Shown here: positions 1 to 13,700 of the stretch, piece by piece
Position numbering within the stretch: the stretch's first letter is position 1
How the letters are laid out: every line of letters begins with the position of its first letter
Assembly (NCBI RefSeq): GCF_017589495.1
Contig: NC_063206.1
Location: 14,645,694 to 14,709,693 of the forward strand
Origin: Alosa alosa
Lineage: Eukaryota; Chordata; Actinopteri; Clupeiformes; Clupeidae
Reading direction: 5' to 3'
DNA: 64,000 nt
Program-made: the position numbers and the translations under genes
Notes under the pieces: model-generated
The model's input: only the letters and a program-made list of their open reading frames with translations
Told to the model about the DNA's origin: nothing
Databases searched by the model: none

Positions 1-2054
1 ACAATGTAATAAGCAATGTAAATGTAATGAAATTACTGGCAAGAAACATACATCTTCCAACCCTAAAGTAAAATGATTATTGTCCATGACACTGTAGGTA
101 AAATGCATCATAAAAATATAGGCCTGGACAAAGCATGATTTGCAAAGCAAACCTGTCTCCAGGGTATGAATCCAAATGATCTGTGGAATTGAGTTCTAAT
201 CCCACCCTATCACATGTTGACCTGATTTCAGAGAAACCTCTAATTTGTAGCGTATGATAGAAGGTAACAACATATTGCCACAATTATTAATATATTGATA
301 TTCTCACTACAGAGTAGTGTAAGGAAGGAAATTTGTTTTTTGAAAGGAAGGAAAGAAGCATTTTGCTTGGGAATAGGGTAAAGGATTCAACCCTTAAGTC
401 TTATTGAGATCTTTAATATTCCCATTGTTATTTGATAATATCCAATGAAATACTAGGCCTGTATACATATGAAACTGGACAAAAAAAAGACACAACGGAA
501 ATTTCACTTGATATACATTTAATATGGTGGAACCATGGTTTAATGAGATGGCACACTTTCAACAACAAGATAACAGGAGAGTTTTGCACCACAGACATGG
601 CCTTATACACTATTGTGTGTTACCATTCAGAGACAGACCATTTCATTGTCTTAAAATGACCTAGACAGGAGAACAGATGTCAAATGAGAGACCTCCATCT
701 AACTTATGTGGGGGTAGGAGTTTCATACTGACTCCTGGCTATATGCTTTGTATACTCCTGGATACAGCTGTGGCTTTGCTACTACTGCAGTGTCCGTGCT
801 TCCAAGGAGAAACGTTAAGCCAGTATAATTTGAGATAAGTTCAATACAGCTCATTTCTTAACTTTCTGGAGGTCGACTGAAGAATGATCTAGAATGCATA
901 CACATATGGCACATCTGACCTTTTAGAATTGCATTTAAAGTGACACTGAAAAACAGCACTTTCGTTTGTTCAACATAACACTCTTGTACCAGAATATCGA
1001 CAATCCTGGATGAAGAAACCAAAGCAGATAAATGGTTTCCTGACCTTTAAGGTCAATAAAGTACAACTTAAAATTACAATAAAACACTAGACAATATCAT
1101 GCATTTCCATTTTAAATATGACAAGCCACAAGATACTAGTTAATGAAATGTATGTCTACGCATTGTCCCACAAAACTTTTATGAGAGCATTTCTGCCTGA
1201 CCTGTGAAGAGGCATGTTAACTACAATCCCCTGCCTCTGTACCAGTTCATCTGGAATTGTGTGTATTTGTTTGGAATAAAAGAGCCTTATTAAGCTGTTG
1301 TAGGGTGAGAGTGATACACTTTAATAGCACTCACACTCGACCCTGGTGCAAATGATATGGAATGCAACCAAGTGCAAGACAGAAAAAGTAACAAATGTAC
1401 TTCAAGTTTGGAACCCTCTTATGACACACAATGGCTTATAGTCCTGAGGCATGTAATATGTACAGCAAATAAATATGATACAATACAATAATTATTTGGC
1501 ATTGACTTTCAATTGAACAACATGTATCAAGATTGCACTAGCAGTCTCTCTACACAGGTTCTTGCTTTCCCATTGAGGACATCAACTTTGTTTTTAAACA
1601 CACATAAAGAGGATGGAACCACAGTACAGGAACAAAGGGAAGAGGCTAAGACATAGAGCTAAGCACTGCAAGATAGAAGCATCTGAGTTAAAGGACTGTA
1701 TTAGTCTCTCCTGGGGCTTGGACAGGGGTGGACCATGTGGCGAGAGATAGCTCAGGGATACATGCAGAGCAGGAATGTGGAATGGAGCTATTTTAAAGCC
1801 GCAAGTTCACTGTCTTACTGCTTGTGAGCACTTCCTCTTGACCCTGGGACAGAAATGCAACACCGCACCAACGAATGACACTTCTGGGACTTCAAGCACA
1901 CATGAAAATCATCAACAGATGTTTAGGTTGTTGTTGTTGCACTGAGGATCATGCGGATTTAGTGCAACTGTTGTCACCTAGGCACATTTATGCTAGTAAT
2001 CTCTTCTTTCTAGTGGAAACCTGACAGTGTTTTTGTGTGTATGTATGTGTGTGT

Positions 2055-2087
<33 letters not shown>

Positions 2088-2263
2088 TCAGCACCAAAGA
2101 GGGCCACTCAACAGTTCTGTCTTTGCATGAGCATAGTGTGATGAGTTTGACTGAAGGGAAGCTCAGGGAGGTGAAGTGGTATGAAGAAGACGCCAAGGAG
2201 GAAAAGACTACCAGTTCCCCACCACACAACAGCGAGGTCACGGCATCAACCGCCGCAGTAACA
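1..2263. other. 3' flank and probable 3' UTR of prss12
   Basis: No gene is recognisable here. The part nearest 2263 should hold the minus-strand prss12 3' UTR. No AATAAA is visible on the minus strand; the nearest variant is an ATTAAA at 1320-1325, about 940 bases past the stop, which is only a weak candidate. A (GT)n run lies at 2035-2088. The rest is unremarkable AT-rich sequence. Confidence 0.5.
2035..2088. repeat. (GT)n microsatellite
   Basis: About 54 bases of GT with a few interruptions, just downstream of the prss12 stop codon, within its probable 3' UTR. Confidence 0.9.
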
Positions 2264-2583
2264 TCAGACCTTTGCAAAGCTGTGGGTCTCTTTCTCAATC
2301 CAGCGCAGGAATCTACTGACTCGGGTGTAAACGCCGGGATAGGTGGGGTCACCGCAGCCGTGACCCCAGGATATGACCCCCGTTAGCACCCAGCGACCCC
2401 CCTCGTCCTGACACACCAGTGGACCCCCGCTGTCTCCCTGGCAACTGTCCACTCGCCGCCGGTCTGACAGGCTGCCCGCACACAGCATTCGGCTGGTGAA
2501 GCGGTTTCCATAGCGCTTCTTACACTTCCAAGAGGGCAGTAGGGGAACCCAGGCCTGCAGAAGTGTACGAGAGTACTCGGAAT
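2264..2583 (-). CDS. prss12: prss12 coding exon 14: catalytic Ser and C-terminus
   Basis: Acceptor ctttctctcttttag, entered in phase 1; ends at TGA. It carries the CQGDSGGPL nucleophile motif (S780), the S1 aspartate D774, and the SWGHGCG and PGVYTRVS segments that close the chymotrypsin fold. The final residues are HSFAKV. Confidence 0.95.
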
Positions 2584-5522
2584 CTAAAAGAGAGAAAGGG
2601 AGAGAGAGAGAGAGAGAGAGATGAAGACAAGGTATAAAAAGAGGCAGCAAAGTCATGGTGATTTAATATATCCTTAGATGAACATGTTGTTGGCAATGCT
2701 CTCCACTCATCAGAAACAGCTATTTCATAATTTGATATTCAATTTGTGTGAAATATTAATAAAACATTGACCTCTATGGGTAATTTAAATTATAAACTTA
2801 GTACTGGTTAAACCCAGTTCTTCAGAGGCAGATGTGGAATACTGAGCCTTTGAATGCTTTGGTCTGTCTTCCTCAGTACCTGTGATACCCCAGCCTGTGA
2901 TGACGCAAGCCGCAGGCCTTTTGCCCTTTTTACTGCTCAGGGCGGGCAGGCAGGCAGCGTTGGTGTGGGGGTTGAAGGCCACGCAGGTCCCATCCGAGCC
3001 CTTGAGCTTGAGCAGGGCGATGTCGTACTCCCAGCCCTGGCTGTGGTACTTCCTGTGGATGACGATGCGCTCGGGGGTGAGGCTGCGCTCAAAGTCGTCT
3101 CGTTCCACTGTGTGATAGTCTCCCAGCCGCACCACGTAGCGGGACGGGTCAGTGCCGAACCTGGGAGAGAGATAGAGAGGAGAAAAAAAAAAAGAGACGT
3201 TCAATGTGAGAAAAAAGCCAAACTCCCAGAGAAAGAATAACACTGTGAGCGAAACCGAGCCAGGTCACCTCTGGTGGGGGTGGGGTGGTGACCTGCCAAC
3301 ACAAACACACTGGAGATAGGAGTGAGTAAAACAGACGGGTTAACAGACTCGGCACAGTAAGAGGCATGGAAAATCTCACCGTGCTGAGCATGAATGCACA
3401 TGAAATTGACTGCAGCCGATTTGGCCAACCCTTCATGCTGGAGAGCTTGCTTGCAGCAGGATTTCATTCTGGCTTTGCGTCAATCTATCTGGCCAGATGT
3501 TCCGTATAGTTTTAAACAGCTCAATCAGGTGTGTTCCATTGAGGGGTAGAGCATTTCATATGATGATTTCAATATGATCTCGAACTGGAGCTATATTTCA
3601 ACATAAGCATTCTAGTTGAAATAACAACTATTTTCATTCAGTCAATGAACAATAAAAAAAAAGTAAAACTTCCTTTCTGTCAGGACCATTTAGAGTTACG
3701 TTATGGAAAACAGTTGAAACAGCTAAGACCCCAGAACAGCTACAAATATATATTTTTTTACAGTGAGCATTTGGGTTTAGATGTTGGTGTTTCATTTCAA
3801 GGTACAATCAACCCTTCAGATCCAGTCCTATTTCTGGTCTAATTAGTCTCTAATTACTCAGACCAAGTCATAAACAGTTCCAGCCAACCGACCCATTGGT
3901 GTTGAGTTCAAATGTCAACAATTTCACTAGAATAGCAGACTTCATCTTGAATGCTTTGAACACTAATATTTATCGGTTCATAATTGACCACCAGATGTCT
4001 CCCCCGCACCTCTTGAAGCAGTGGGCTGCCGTGACCACCCAGCAGGAGTTGATGAGGGTGGCTCCACACAGGGGGTGAGTCCCTTTCGACTGCGACCTCA
4101 GCCACAGGGACACCTGCCATGGCCAATCCCCTCTGCAAAGATTAACACAATAGACTGCTCTTAATTCACTTGGTTAAGTTAATTTAACTTAATTTGCTTT
4201 TGTTCACTAAAGCCTTCTTTATTAAGTGAGACAATGTTAGTTGTGTGTTGGTATGGCTGTATAATGCTGCGCTGCACTTACCTGAGGGACTTGTCCCCTC
4301 CGATGATCCTCCTCCTCCGACGCTGCGTGTTTGGCCGAACGCCACAGACTGGCGCAGCCATGGCGCCGTCTCCCACAGGCTCAGTGGCATAGTCACAGAT
4401 GACCCCAGCGTCCTCGCTGTGGCGACAGTCGTGGGCATCTTGCCCGTCAGCCTGGCACTCGCCCAGGGAGGACTCTTTGCCAGTGCACCTCACATTGTCC
4501 AGGTGGATGGGACCTTGGCCCTCCCCAAAATAGGCCATGGACCGTGCTTTGGACACCCCTCTAAAAGATAAGCGGGACACAAGGCAACATTTAATCCATA
4601 ACCTTTAATGTAGCATTGTAAATGGCATAAAACCTTTTTTTGTGAAAAGAGTAATGATGTAAATTGGTGGGTCGATGCTGTGCATTAATTGTTGTTATTG
4701 CTTGTCGGAACTGGAATCTAATGAGTTAATCAGAGACTCCTAAACTCTCTAGTCAGAGAAATCAATATTCCGTCCGACAGGCTCCCTCTTTTGTTTTTCT
4801 CCTTTGATGTGTGCTGGCTGCACTGTGTGCACATGTGTGCCTGATCATTCCCACAGGATGTCTCCACACGCTAGCTGGAGGGAGGGGATGGAAACAGTGA
4901 GTCGGCAGCGGGCACGCTACTCACACGAAGCCCAGCTGCCGGCACACCACCGCGGCGCTGAAGTCATTCCAGCCGTCGTCGCACACGCTGCCCCACTGGC
5001 CGTTCAGGAACACCTCCACACGGCCCTCCTTCCTGCTCTCGCCTGCCACCAGCCTCACCAAGGGACCTGGGGAGTGGACCGGGGAGTGGACCAGGGGCAC
5101 AGCACAGAGGACAGAGAGGGTTCACATTGTGCACTTTATCTCTTATACAGTACATATGAGGATCATGATTCAAAGACAGGAGGTGTATGAACATGTCAGC
5201 TCAACATGTCTTCGTCATGTCAAGTTGAATACTACTTTATTGATTTACATATTAAAACTACACCTCAAGACACTTTAGAGCTCTAAGCCCCCTACAGCAA
5301 CAACTCAAAGCCTGGACCCCCCCATACACACACCCATACACACATACACGCACAGAGAGTGACTAAAAATCCCTCTTACAAGGAATGAACCCATAATCCA
5401 GCTCATAAAGTGCAGAGGTGATGTGATGTGTCTGCTCTTAACATAAATCAGCGCACTTAAAGGGGTATCTCTGCAGAGCTGGCAGATCTACAGACCTATT
5501 CTTGCTATGTCCTGATTTAAAA

Positions 5523-5554
<32 letters not shown>

Positions 5555-7106
5555 GTGCCCTAAGTCACAGCCACATTGCTTATCTACCTGAGACAGGCGC
5601 TGTTGCTGGGATCTCGTTGGCCTCTCCTCCTCTGTCGCATCGGACTGCCACATCTTCGGAGTGTGAGCAGTCATGGCGCCCCCACTCGGTGTGGGCACAG
5701 TCCAGGAGCGAGGCCTCTGTGCCGGTGCAGCGCACCTCATCCAGATAGATCAGCCCGGAGCCCTCACCAAAAGTACTAATCGGCAACGACTCAGCTCGCC
5801 CTCTGGTGGTCAATAACAATATTATGATCTGCACTGAAGCGCCCACAATTCATATTGTATGATTTTACAGTTTGTAAAAGTCTCTATATACTTAATTCCA
5901 TACAGAAAGCTTTGACTTCAAAGTAGCTCACATTCAGGGGTTGCACTTCTATCAAGACTAAGTATTAGGAATGCGTCTCTCCTCTACCAAATCTTCTAAA
6001 ACACTATTTGAGGTCATATGGTGATGCGTTTGGACATCACAGCTGTGTTTCGTCAAAAGTGAATGAAAGTGAATGTACAGATATGTATAACCACAGCTGC
6101 CAGGAGGCCTACCTGAAGCCAAGCTGCCGGCACACCACCTGGGCGCTGAGGTCTGTCCAGCTGTCGTCACACACCGTGCCCCAGTCCCCGGAATGGTAGA
6201 CCTCCAGACGTCCCTCCCAGGGACTGTCCCCCCCAACCAGCCTCACCACGCCATCTGAAAACCAGCAGCTTCCTTTCAGCTGTCATATCATGTAGGCCCA
6301 CTTAAAAGCAGGTTATTTTAATCCCATGAACTTGATTAATGGCTTCGAGTTTGTTAGACTAGAAAGCATAGCATGTGTAGATTTGTGCATTTTCTCACTG
6401 TTCACACAGTTCTCACCTGTGTAGGGGTTGCAGGACACCCCGGCATCCTCCATGTGGTCGCAGTTGTGCCGACCCCAGCCTCCGTGAGGGCACTCCTCCA
6501 GGGACAGCTCATTTCCTGTGCACTGGACCCCATCTAAGTGGATGGGCCCGCTGCCCTGTCCGAAGTGGGCCCAGGTCCAAGCCTTTGCAACTCCTCTGTG
6601 TGAACACACACACACACACTAATAAAAACTCTAATAAAGTATCTCCAGCCTCAGACAGTACAGGAAAGCAAAAGTAAAACGCCTATTTGATTGAATACTT
6701 AATGGCATGCTATATATAGCCAGTGTGCCATACTTTTACTGTGAAGGCCATCAAGGCAATGAGATTTTGATGACTGGGGGAGACAGAAAATTAGAACAAG
6801 GCCAATGCAGGAATGAGTCACTGTGTGTACACACATTTGCCCAGAGCTATCACAATGTGTCCTTGTGCTGTGCCCTTCTCTCACGGCTTCACTCGTCAGG
6901 TTTTGAAATACTAGCCTTATGAGTGTACATGTGAACAGACTAGAGGCATCACCGGTTAATGAGCAGTATTTGCGTGTTAGTTAGAGAGTGGTGGTGGTGG
7001 GGGTCAGTGTATAATATTTTAGTCAGGGGCTGAGATTTTCAGTTTTCTGTTGGAGTTCCAGATTGACATTTACAGAGAAAGACAAACAGCTAGGGTCAGA
7101 GAGAGT

Positions 7107-7146
<40 letters not shown>

Positions 7147-8520
7147 TAGAGAGAGAGAGATAGAAAGAGAGAACATCCAAGCCTCTTCCCCCCTCCTGTG
7201 AGATGCACAAAGCTCCAGTGTTGAGAAAGGCCTGTGAGGTGGGCAAGTTTATACACAAAGCACATTCCGTGACTTCCCTCGCGCGTGCTGACCATCAATC
7301 ATTCATGGATCTCATTTATCTATATTGATAAAGTTCACTCTCCATCAGCCTGGGGGAAGGATAAATAAAGCTTGTCCTCCTGGCGGCACAGCGTCAGCAT
7401 ACAGAGATGCGTCCAAGGCTGCGAGCTACTGCAGGAATGCTCAACATTTATGGGCCTGTGAGTTTCAACAGTAAATAATTGATGATGGTGGGTGTTTGTG
7501 TAACCACTCTCTGACAGGCCAGACCAGACACAGGAGACTTTCTTTAATAGTGCATCATTCAAAGTCTTATAACTGGCTGTGTAATACGATTAGTGTTTTA
7601 GTAGTGATAGTTTTAACTTAACCTGGGATATTATAAGCTGTGCAGAGAGAGAAGGATGGTGACACATACTCACCCAAGACCTAGGTGTCTGCACACCACC
7701 TCCGCGTCGATGTCGTCCCATTGGTCGTCGCAGATGGTGCCCCACCTTCCACCGTGGTACACTTCCACACGACCCTCAAAATCCTCAAGGCCTCCCACTA
7801 ACCTCAAGGGGGCACCATTGCCTAAAAAAGGGAAAGAAATGGGTTACAAACTGTTGAGCAGTCAAAAAAGACGTTTATCAGAATTGTTTCTGCTTTTGAG
7901 GAACAGGACAAAACAGAGCAGAAAGAATGTTGCTAAATCCACAATAAAAAGGGAAGGAGGGGAGTTGCTGTCCAATTCCACAATAATAAAACATGGACAC
8001 ATTTGACAACAATATTAGTTTTACCGGCAAACACAAGATGACCAAAAATGTTATATCCCAGATCCTCCTCTGCTTCTGGGCAGTCAGCTGAGCCAGTCAC
8101 CCGAGAACATAACAGTTATGTGAGCGATGCGTGTGGAGTAAGAAGAGGTCAGGAAGGCAGAGGGGAGAGAGGTGGGGGTGGCCAAAGAAGCGGTATAGAT
8201 CACTTAGATGCAATTTCCAGTGTCTTCAAGGCGAAGGATGTGTTTTTAGCAATTGGGTGGGTAGGGGTGGGTGGTGGATGGATGTATGGTGAGACCCCCC
8301 CCCCACCCCACACCACGGTTGGACCTCAGATGTTTTTATAGCCCTCTCCCTCCTAATGTTTCTAACTGAATTATTCAGTGCACGCGCTAAATATACCCGC
8401 AGCGGACCGCTTCGACGGCCATTCACAGGGTGCAGCACACGCCACTCCTGCTGCTGCTGCTCTGGGCCGTTAGGAATTCTCTCTTAAGAACAGAGATTGT
8501 AAGGGCATGTGAGAGAGTGA

Positions 8521-8570
<50 letters not shown>

Positions 8571-9899
8571 ATCGTGAGGACAATATGGAGGTCTAAAAAG
8601 GGTTGATTCCCCCTTTCTGGGTTCCTCAGTCTGAGTCTCTTGCAGTGTTCTGAAATTAGAGGAGCAGATAAATGCAGCTTGCGGATGGCACTTGTCCGAG
8701 CATTATCAGACATTTCATTTAAGAATAATTAATTGCCCCCCCCAGACTGTGTGTTCGAATGGAACTAGTAGTGGCCTGGCCAGAACTACTGGCACTACCA
8801 AGCCCTATGGTAATTCGAACACTGGTCTCTTGCCCAACTGGGCTGGGGAGGTATGTCATTGAAGTGCAGAGACAGGCGCAGCTGAAAAAAGAAACACGTC
8901 CCCCTGGGACTGAGGGGTGCCAGGGGGAGAAGAATGCTAGAGCGTTACAATGTACAGGACAGGTGTGGGAGGTCGCTGTCAAGTCGCTGTGAGGCGACAT
9001 GACGGCATTGTCAACAATCCTTTTTTTTTTTATAATTCAAAACGGCGTGTTGGTGTTGGTGTGTGTGTGATGCGTGTTCATGCCCGTCAGCCCAGAGCAG
9101 CAATGGTATAGTAACAGTGCTAAATCTGTATGTTAACAAGACACAAGCAGACGCTAGTTGTGATGTAAGTCTGGTGGGCCCTAAGACCCTCAGCGTCCCT
9201 CCTAGTCTGGAGTCATGGAGATTGTGCTCCATATGCTGAGTGTGTGCTACAGCCCTACATCCTTACCTTCTGGCTCCACACACACAACCCCTGCTTCATT
9301 GCCATGGTTGCAATCCCCAGAGATAAACTTCCTGGTTCGACATTCCAGCAAGGAGTTTTCATTGCCATGGCAGCCAAGGCGCTCATAGTGGAAAAGTCCA
9401 GAACCAGGGCCAAAGTAAGAGTGCTGCAGTGCCGTGCCGATCTCTCTGTGGACAAGAGAGGACTTTAACCGCAACTTCTTTTTCCAGCTTACACAACTCT
9501 ATGTCAATATTTAGATTGAGTCAGGGTCTCTAGACTGAATCTTGATTTGAGAATTCATACAGATTGACGATGTATGTAAATACTGCTCCATATTGACATT
9601 TTGCTGAGTAGCTCTTTTTATCTCATACCCAAGGTCGAGCTGTCTACAGATCACGCTGGCGTCTCTGTCCGTCCAGTGGGTATCACACACGGCCCCCCAC
9701 TGCCCATTCAGGTACACCTCCAGCCGGCCACTCTTAGACAAACCTCCCACCAGTCTGGCTGAACCTGGATGGGGAAGCGGTAGAAAATGAGAATGAACAG
9801 ACAGTGAGACAGAGAGAAGTGTGTGCGTTAAGGAGAGTCAGCAAGGACACCTGTCTCTCTCTGTCTCACACATACAGACACAGACGCATACACAGACAC

Positions 9900-9975
<76 letters not shown>

Positions 9976-10167
9976 ACACACACAAAATCAAGGGCAGACA
10001 GCCAATAGTGCACACCAGAAATTCAACAAACTATGATTACTTTCAGGTAATAGCGGAGCAGACTGATTTGTGGCTTTGCGTCTTGCTGCAAAGTCATTAG
10101 CATACACAAATAAACAACGTAAATCATAAACACACAGATGAGACAGGCAAAAGCAGATGCATACGTG

Positions 10168-10205
<38 letters not shown>

Positions 10206-10487
10206 GACACGCATTCAGATATACACACATACACACATGTAGAGCTATATAATCCATCAATCAGTCAACAGCTCCTCTTTAACAATGTGCTGCCTCAAAG
10301 CGAAAATGCTCAGGAGGCCGAGAGTGAGATGCTCAGAGCAAACACAGAGCAGATGCAGCCTAACACTCATCAACAGCACCTCTGCATACAGCCCATACAG
10401 CCAGGCGCTGACAGAGCAGCGCACAGAGAGCCAGACGCATGCGGCCACACAAAGTTAGCCAGTCCCACGGGGAGGCCTTGGCACAGA

Positions 10488-10530
<43 letters not shown>

Positions 10531-10576
10531 CTCTCTCTCTCTCACACACACACACAAACTCTCTCTCTCTCACACA

Positions 10577-10629
<53 letters not shown>

Positions 10630-10662
10630 ACTCTCTCTCTCTCTCACACACACACACACAAA

Positions 10663-10724
<62 letters not shown>

Positions 10725-13700
10725 CTCTCTCTCTCACTCTCACACATATACATAAGACCCTGTGACAGCAGCCCTTGATTGATGGCCGGAAAACACAGGG
10801 GGGATCAACTCTGGTGATAAATAGACTTTTAAAACACACAAACAGAAAAGACAGGTGACCTTGTCTTGGAGATCAGAGCCGGCTACCCATTAAGGTACAC
10901 AGACACACAATGAACCGATGAGTTGGGACCCCCCTCGACGGGCTCTTACCCTGGTGACAGTCACAGTAAGCCCAGCCAATGGCTCCAGAACTCTGCCGGT
11001 AGAAGCACCAGGGATTTGACTCTCGGTCTGGGTTGCGGCAGTAGCTGTGGTCCCCCAGTCCTCTGCCAGGGTACTGCAGGACGTAGTCGGGAAACTCGGT
11101 CCACTTCAGGCAGGGGGAGCCAGAATCCGTCTGAGCTACAGAGCCATTGTAGTAGCCCAGCTCTGTGAAGCCATCAGAGCACGACAGCGGGGCTGAGAAC
11201 ATAGACATCAGTATACTGTCACTCTAAAGGTAATGAATGAATGGTAGACATCAGTCATCAGTCATTTACTGACATGCTCTGTCCTGAGTACAACCCATGG
11301 GGTGGTAGGACAAAGACACATGGATGGCATACTTTGACATGACTTGTGACATACTCAAAGGTAAACGACATTCACAGTATGAACCATGAGGGTTTTTTTT
11401 TTTTTACAAAAGTTCTTCAAAAGATATGTGGCACAGGAGGGAAAATGGGCAAACTGTGAATTAATATAAACAGTGTTATCAAAGTTATGAGCGTGTGTTT
11501 AGCTCTGTAGACCTCAAGCCATTCAAAAATATTTACCTCTCTCTCTCCCTCCCTGTCTCTCTCCCTGTCTCTCTCTCTCTCTCCCAACTATCTGGCATTA
11601 AGAATGGGAATGATGAGGAGACAGTGGAGCCACCAGACAGCTCAGCCATACAGATGAGTCTAAGCTGCACTGCAGGAGTGAGGGATTGGATGAGGATCAG
11701 ATCTGCTGAGTCACAGCAGGTAAATCCAACAACAACTCCAAAACCTGGCTTTCCTGAATGGCGTCTGCATGGATAAGCCAACCTGAATGTGAAAAAGAAG
11801 CACTTAGTGCAAAGAACGTGTCTTAGTGTGTGTGTGTGTGTGACCGAGATTTGTATGTGCAAGAGTGGGAGACTGAAAGTGCTTGAGTAAAGTTTGAGTT
11901 TGATGTTTTCAATTAAACGAGACATACCTAGGGTGCCTCGAAGAAAAGAACGGATATTGCCTCTAAACCCCTGAATAATCTGAAGCATACAAATACCTCT
12001 TCAGAAGCCATAACCCCCGCCGTTCAGCAAAGCTGCGGGTAAACATGCCTGCCTGTAATGCTTTTAACGTCACCAATCCCATCCATAAGCCACAACGTGG
12101 CCCTGCATCGTTAAAAAGGCAGTGTTTAAGACCCCGAGAGGCTGCATTCCTGGGAGCTAGTCGAGGCTATTTCCCCGCCGTCTCCTGCCAGAGCCAAGAC
12201 GTACTGCTCAACATGTGCTGCACGTCTGGGCTTTATTGCAAGCCGGCAGACGTCGGCACGGCCGAGAGGAAGTCTGGGCCCGGGGCCACAATCTAAAGTG
12301 AAGGTTAAAAAAGAATCGCAGGACCTCTTGTCAAAAGACAACGCTCCAAAGTGCCCGATGGTAGGAAATGAGATGAGAGCGAGCCTCATCAGTTACACAG
12401 ATTGCATTTTGGGGGGGGGGAGCATATGACAAGAGCAGCACTGAGGTTGGACATAAGGGGAATCAGGAGGATGTGCCCAGAACTGCCACACTGTTCTGGG
12501 TGTATAAAACACAATCTCATAAATGTCATCTGGGATGAGAAGCAAAAATGTGCCAGGCTGAGATAAGAACTAATTTGCGATCAGTATCAAGGTAACTGCT
12601 GAACATGTTCACGTATAATTTGATGAATCTTTAAACCAGATTGCAGATGATTTTGGAAGGGGTCCAGCATAGTCCTTCTGGGTCTGAGACCAGTTCCAGG
12701 GTCAGCTGCTATGGATAGGAACTTTGGCTTTGACTGCTTGTGGTTTGTGTTTTTCATGTCTCACATACAACTGAATTTTGGCAGGAGAGAGCACATTGGA
12801 TAAAACCGTCTTCCAAATGAAGTCATGTAATGTAAAATGTAAATGCATACTGATAAAGCATGGGGAGCAAAGTGCTAACTTCCTTCAATCAGCTCCAAGG
12901 CTAGTGTGAAAACCTTGAGGAGAGTGGGAGAAAGTGGATATGCTTACTTAGGAAAATCACCCAACTGCCCCACCACAACCACCACCCTCCCAGCCCTTAG
13001 ATTCTCGAACGCCGAAGGCTTACCGACTCTCATGAGATCCCTGAGGTGAGACCGAGCAAACATTCACACCTGTGAGCTTTCACTCACAAATATACACCCA
13101 TGTGGGCAATCATCTTGGCCCCACCGTGCCTGTGCTTGTTCATGGCTTGCCTCTCTGTTTTAATGCAGGGCTTAGAGGGTTGGCTAGGACTGGGCTCCAC
13201 TTCAGACACCACAGAAGTGACTGGTGCAAAACAGGAGAGCTGGTTGTCGTTGTCCGTTGGAGAGCTTGGAACGCTCAGAGAGCGTTTCCAAGAAGCGGTG
13301 TATCTGAGCAGAGGAGTCTGCGTTATTGCAGCCTGCCGCTTCCACTACAAGCAAACTGACAGATTTTTGATTGGCTGCCAGAGAGTGACTCACGGGAAGA
13401 AAAGTAGACTGTATATTTTCTCCTTTGAGAAGGTCGAGCTTGAGTTTCATACGAAATTAAGCAGTTTCATCATCCTCCAAGTCTACGTCTAAGCTGTACA
13501 CTCTACCTGCCCTTAGCAACAACAACAAAAAAGGTGCAGCGGTGGACGACAGAAAACATGACTGATCTTGAAAATTGATGGAGGTATGCGGATGCATTCA
13601 GCACTAATATGTTCTTTAAGCCCTCTGAGACAAACTGCCACGAAACATCTAAAACAGGGTTGTGTGCCATTTCTTTTCGATCACACCTATTAACTTAGCT

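Noticed and set aside
8755..9000. Possible tRNA-derived repeat (B-box-like GTGTTCGAAT on the minus strand)
   Set aside because: Only one box-like match, and no A box or known SINE body found nearby.
10360..10778. Several ORFs of 60-163 codons over CA/CT repeats
   Set aside because: They encode only His-Thr, Leu-Ser or Val-Cys repeats from microsatellites.
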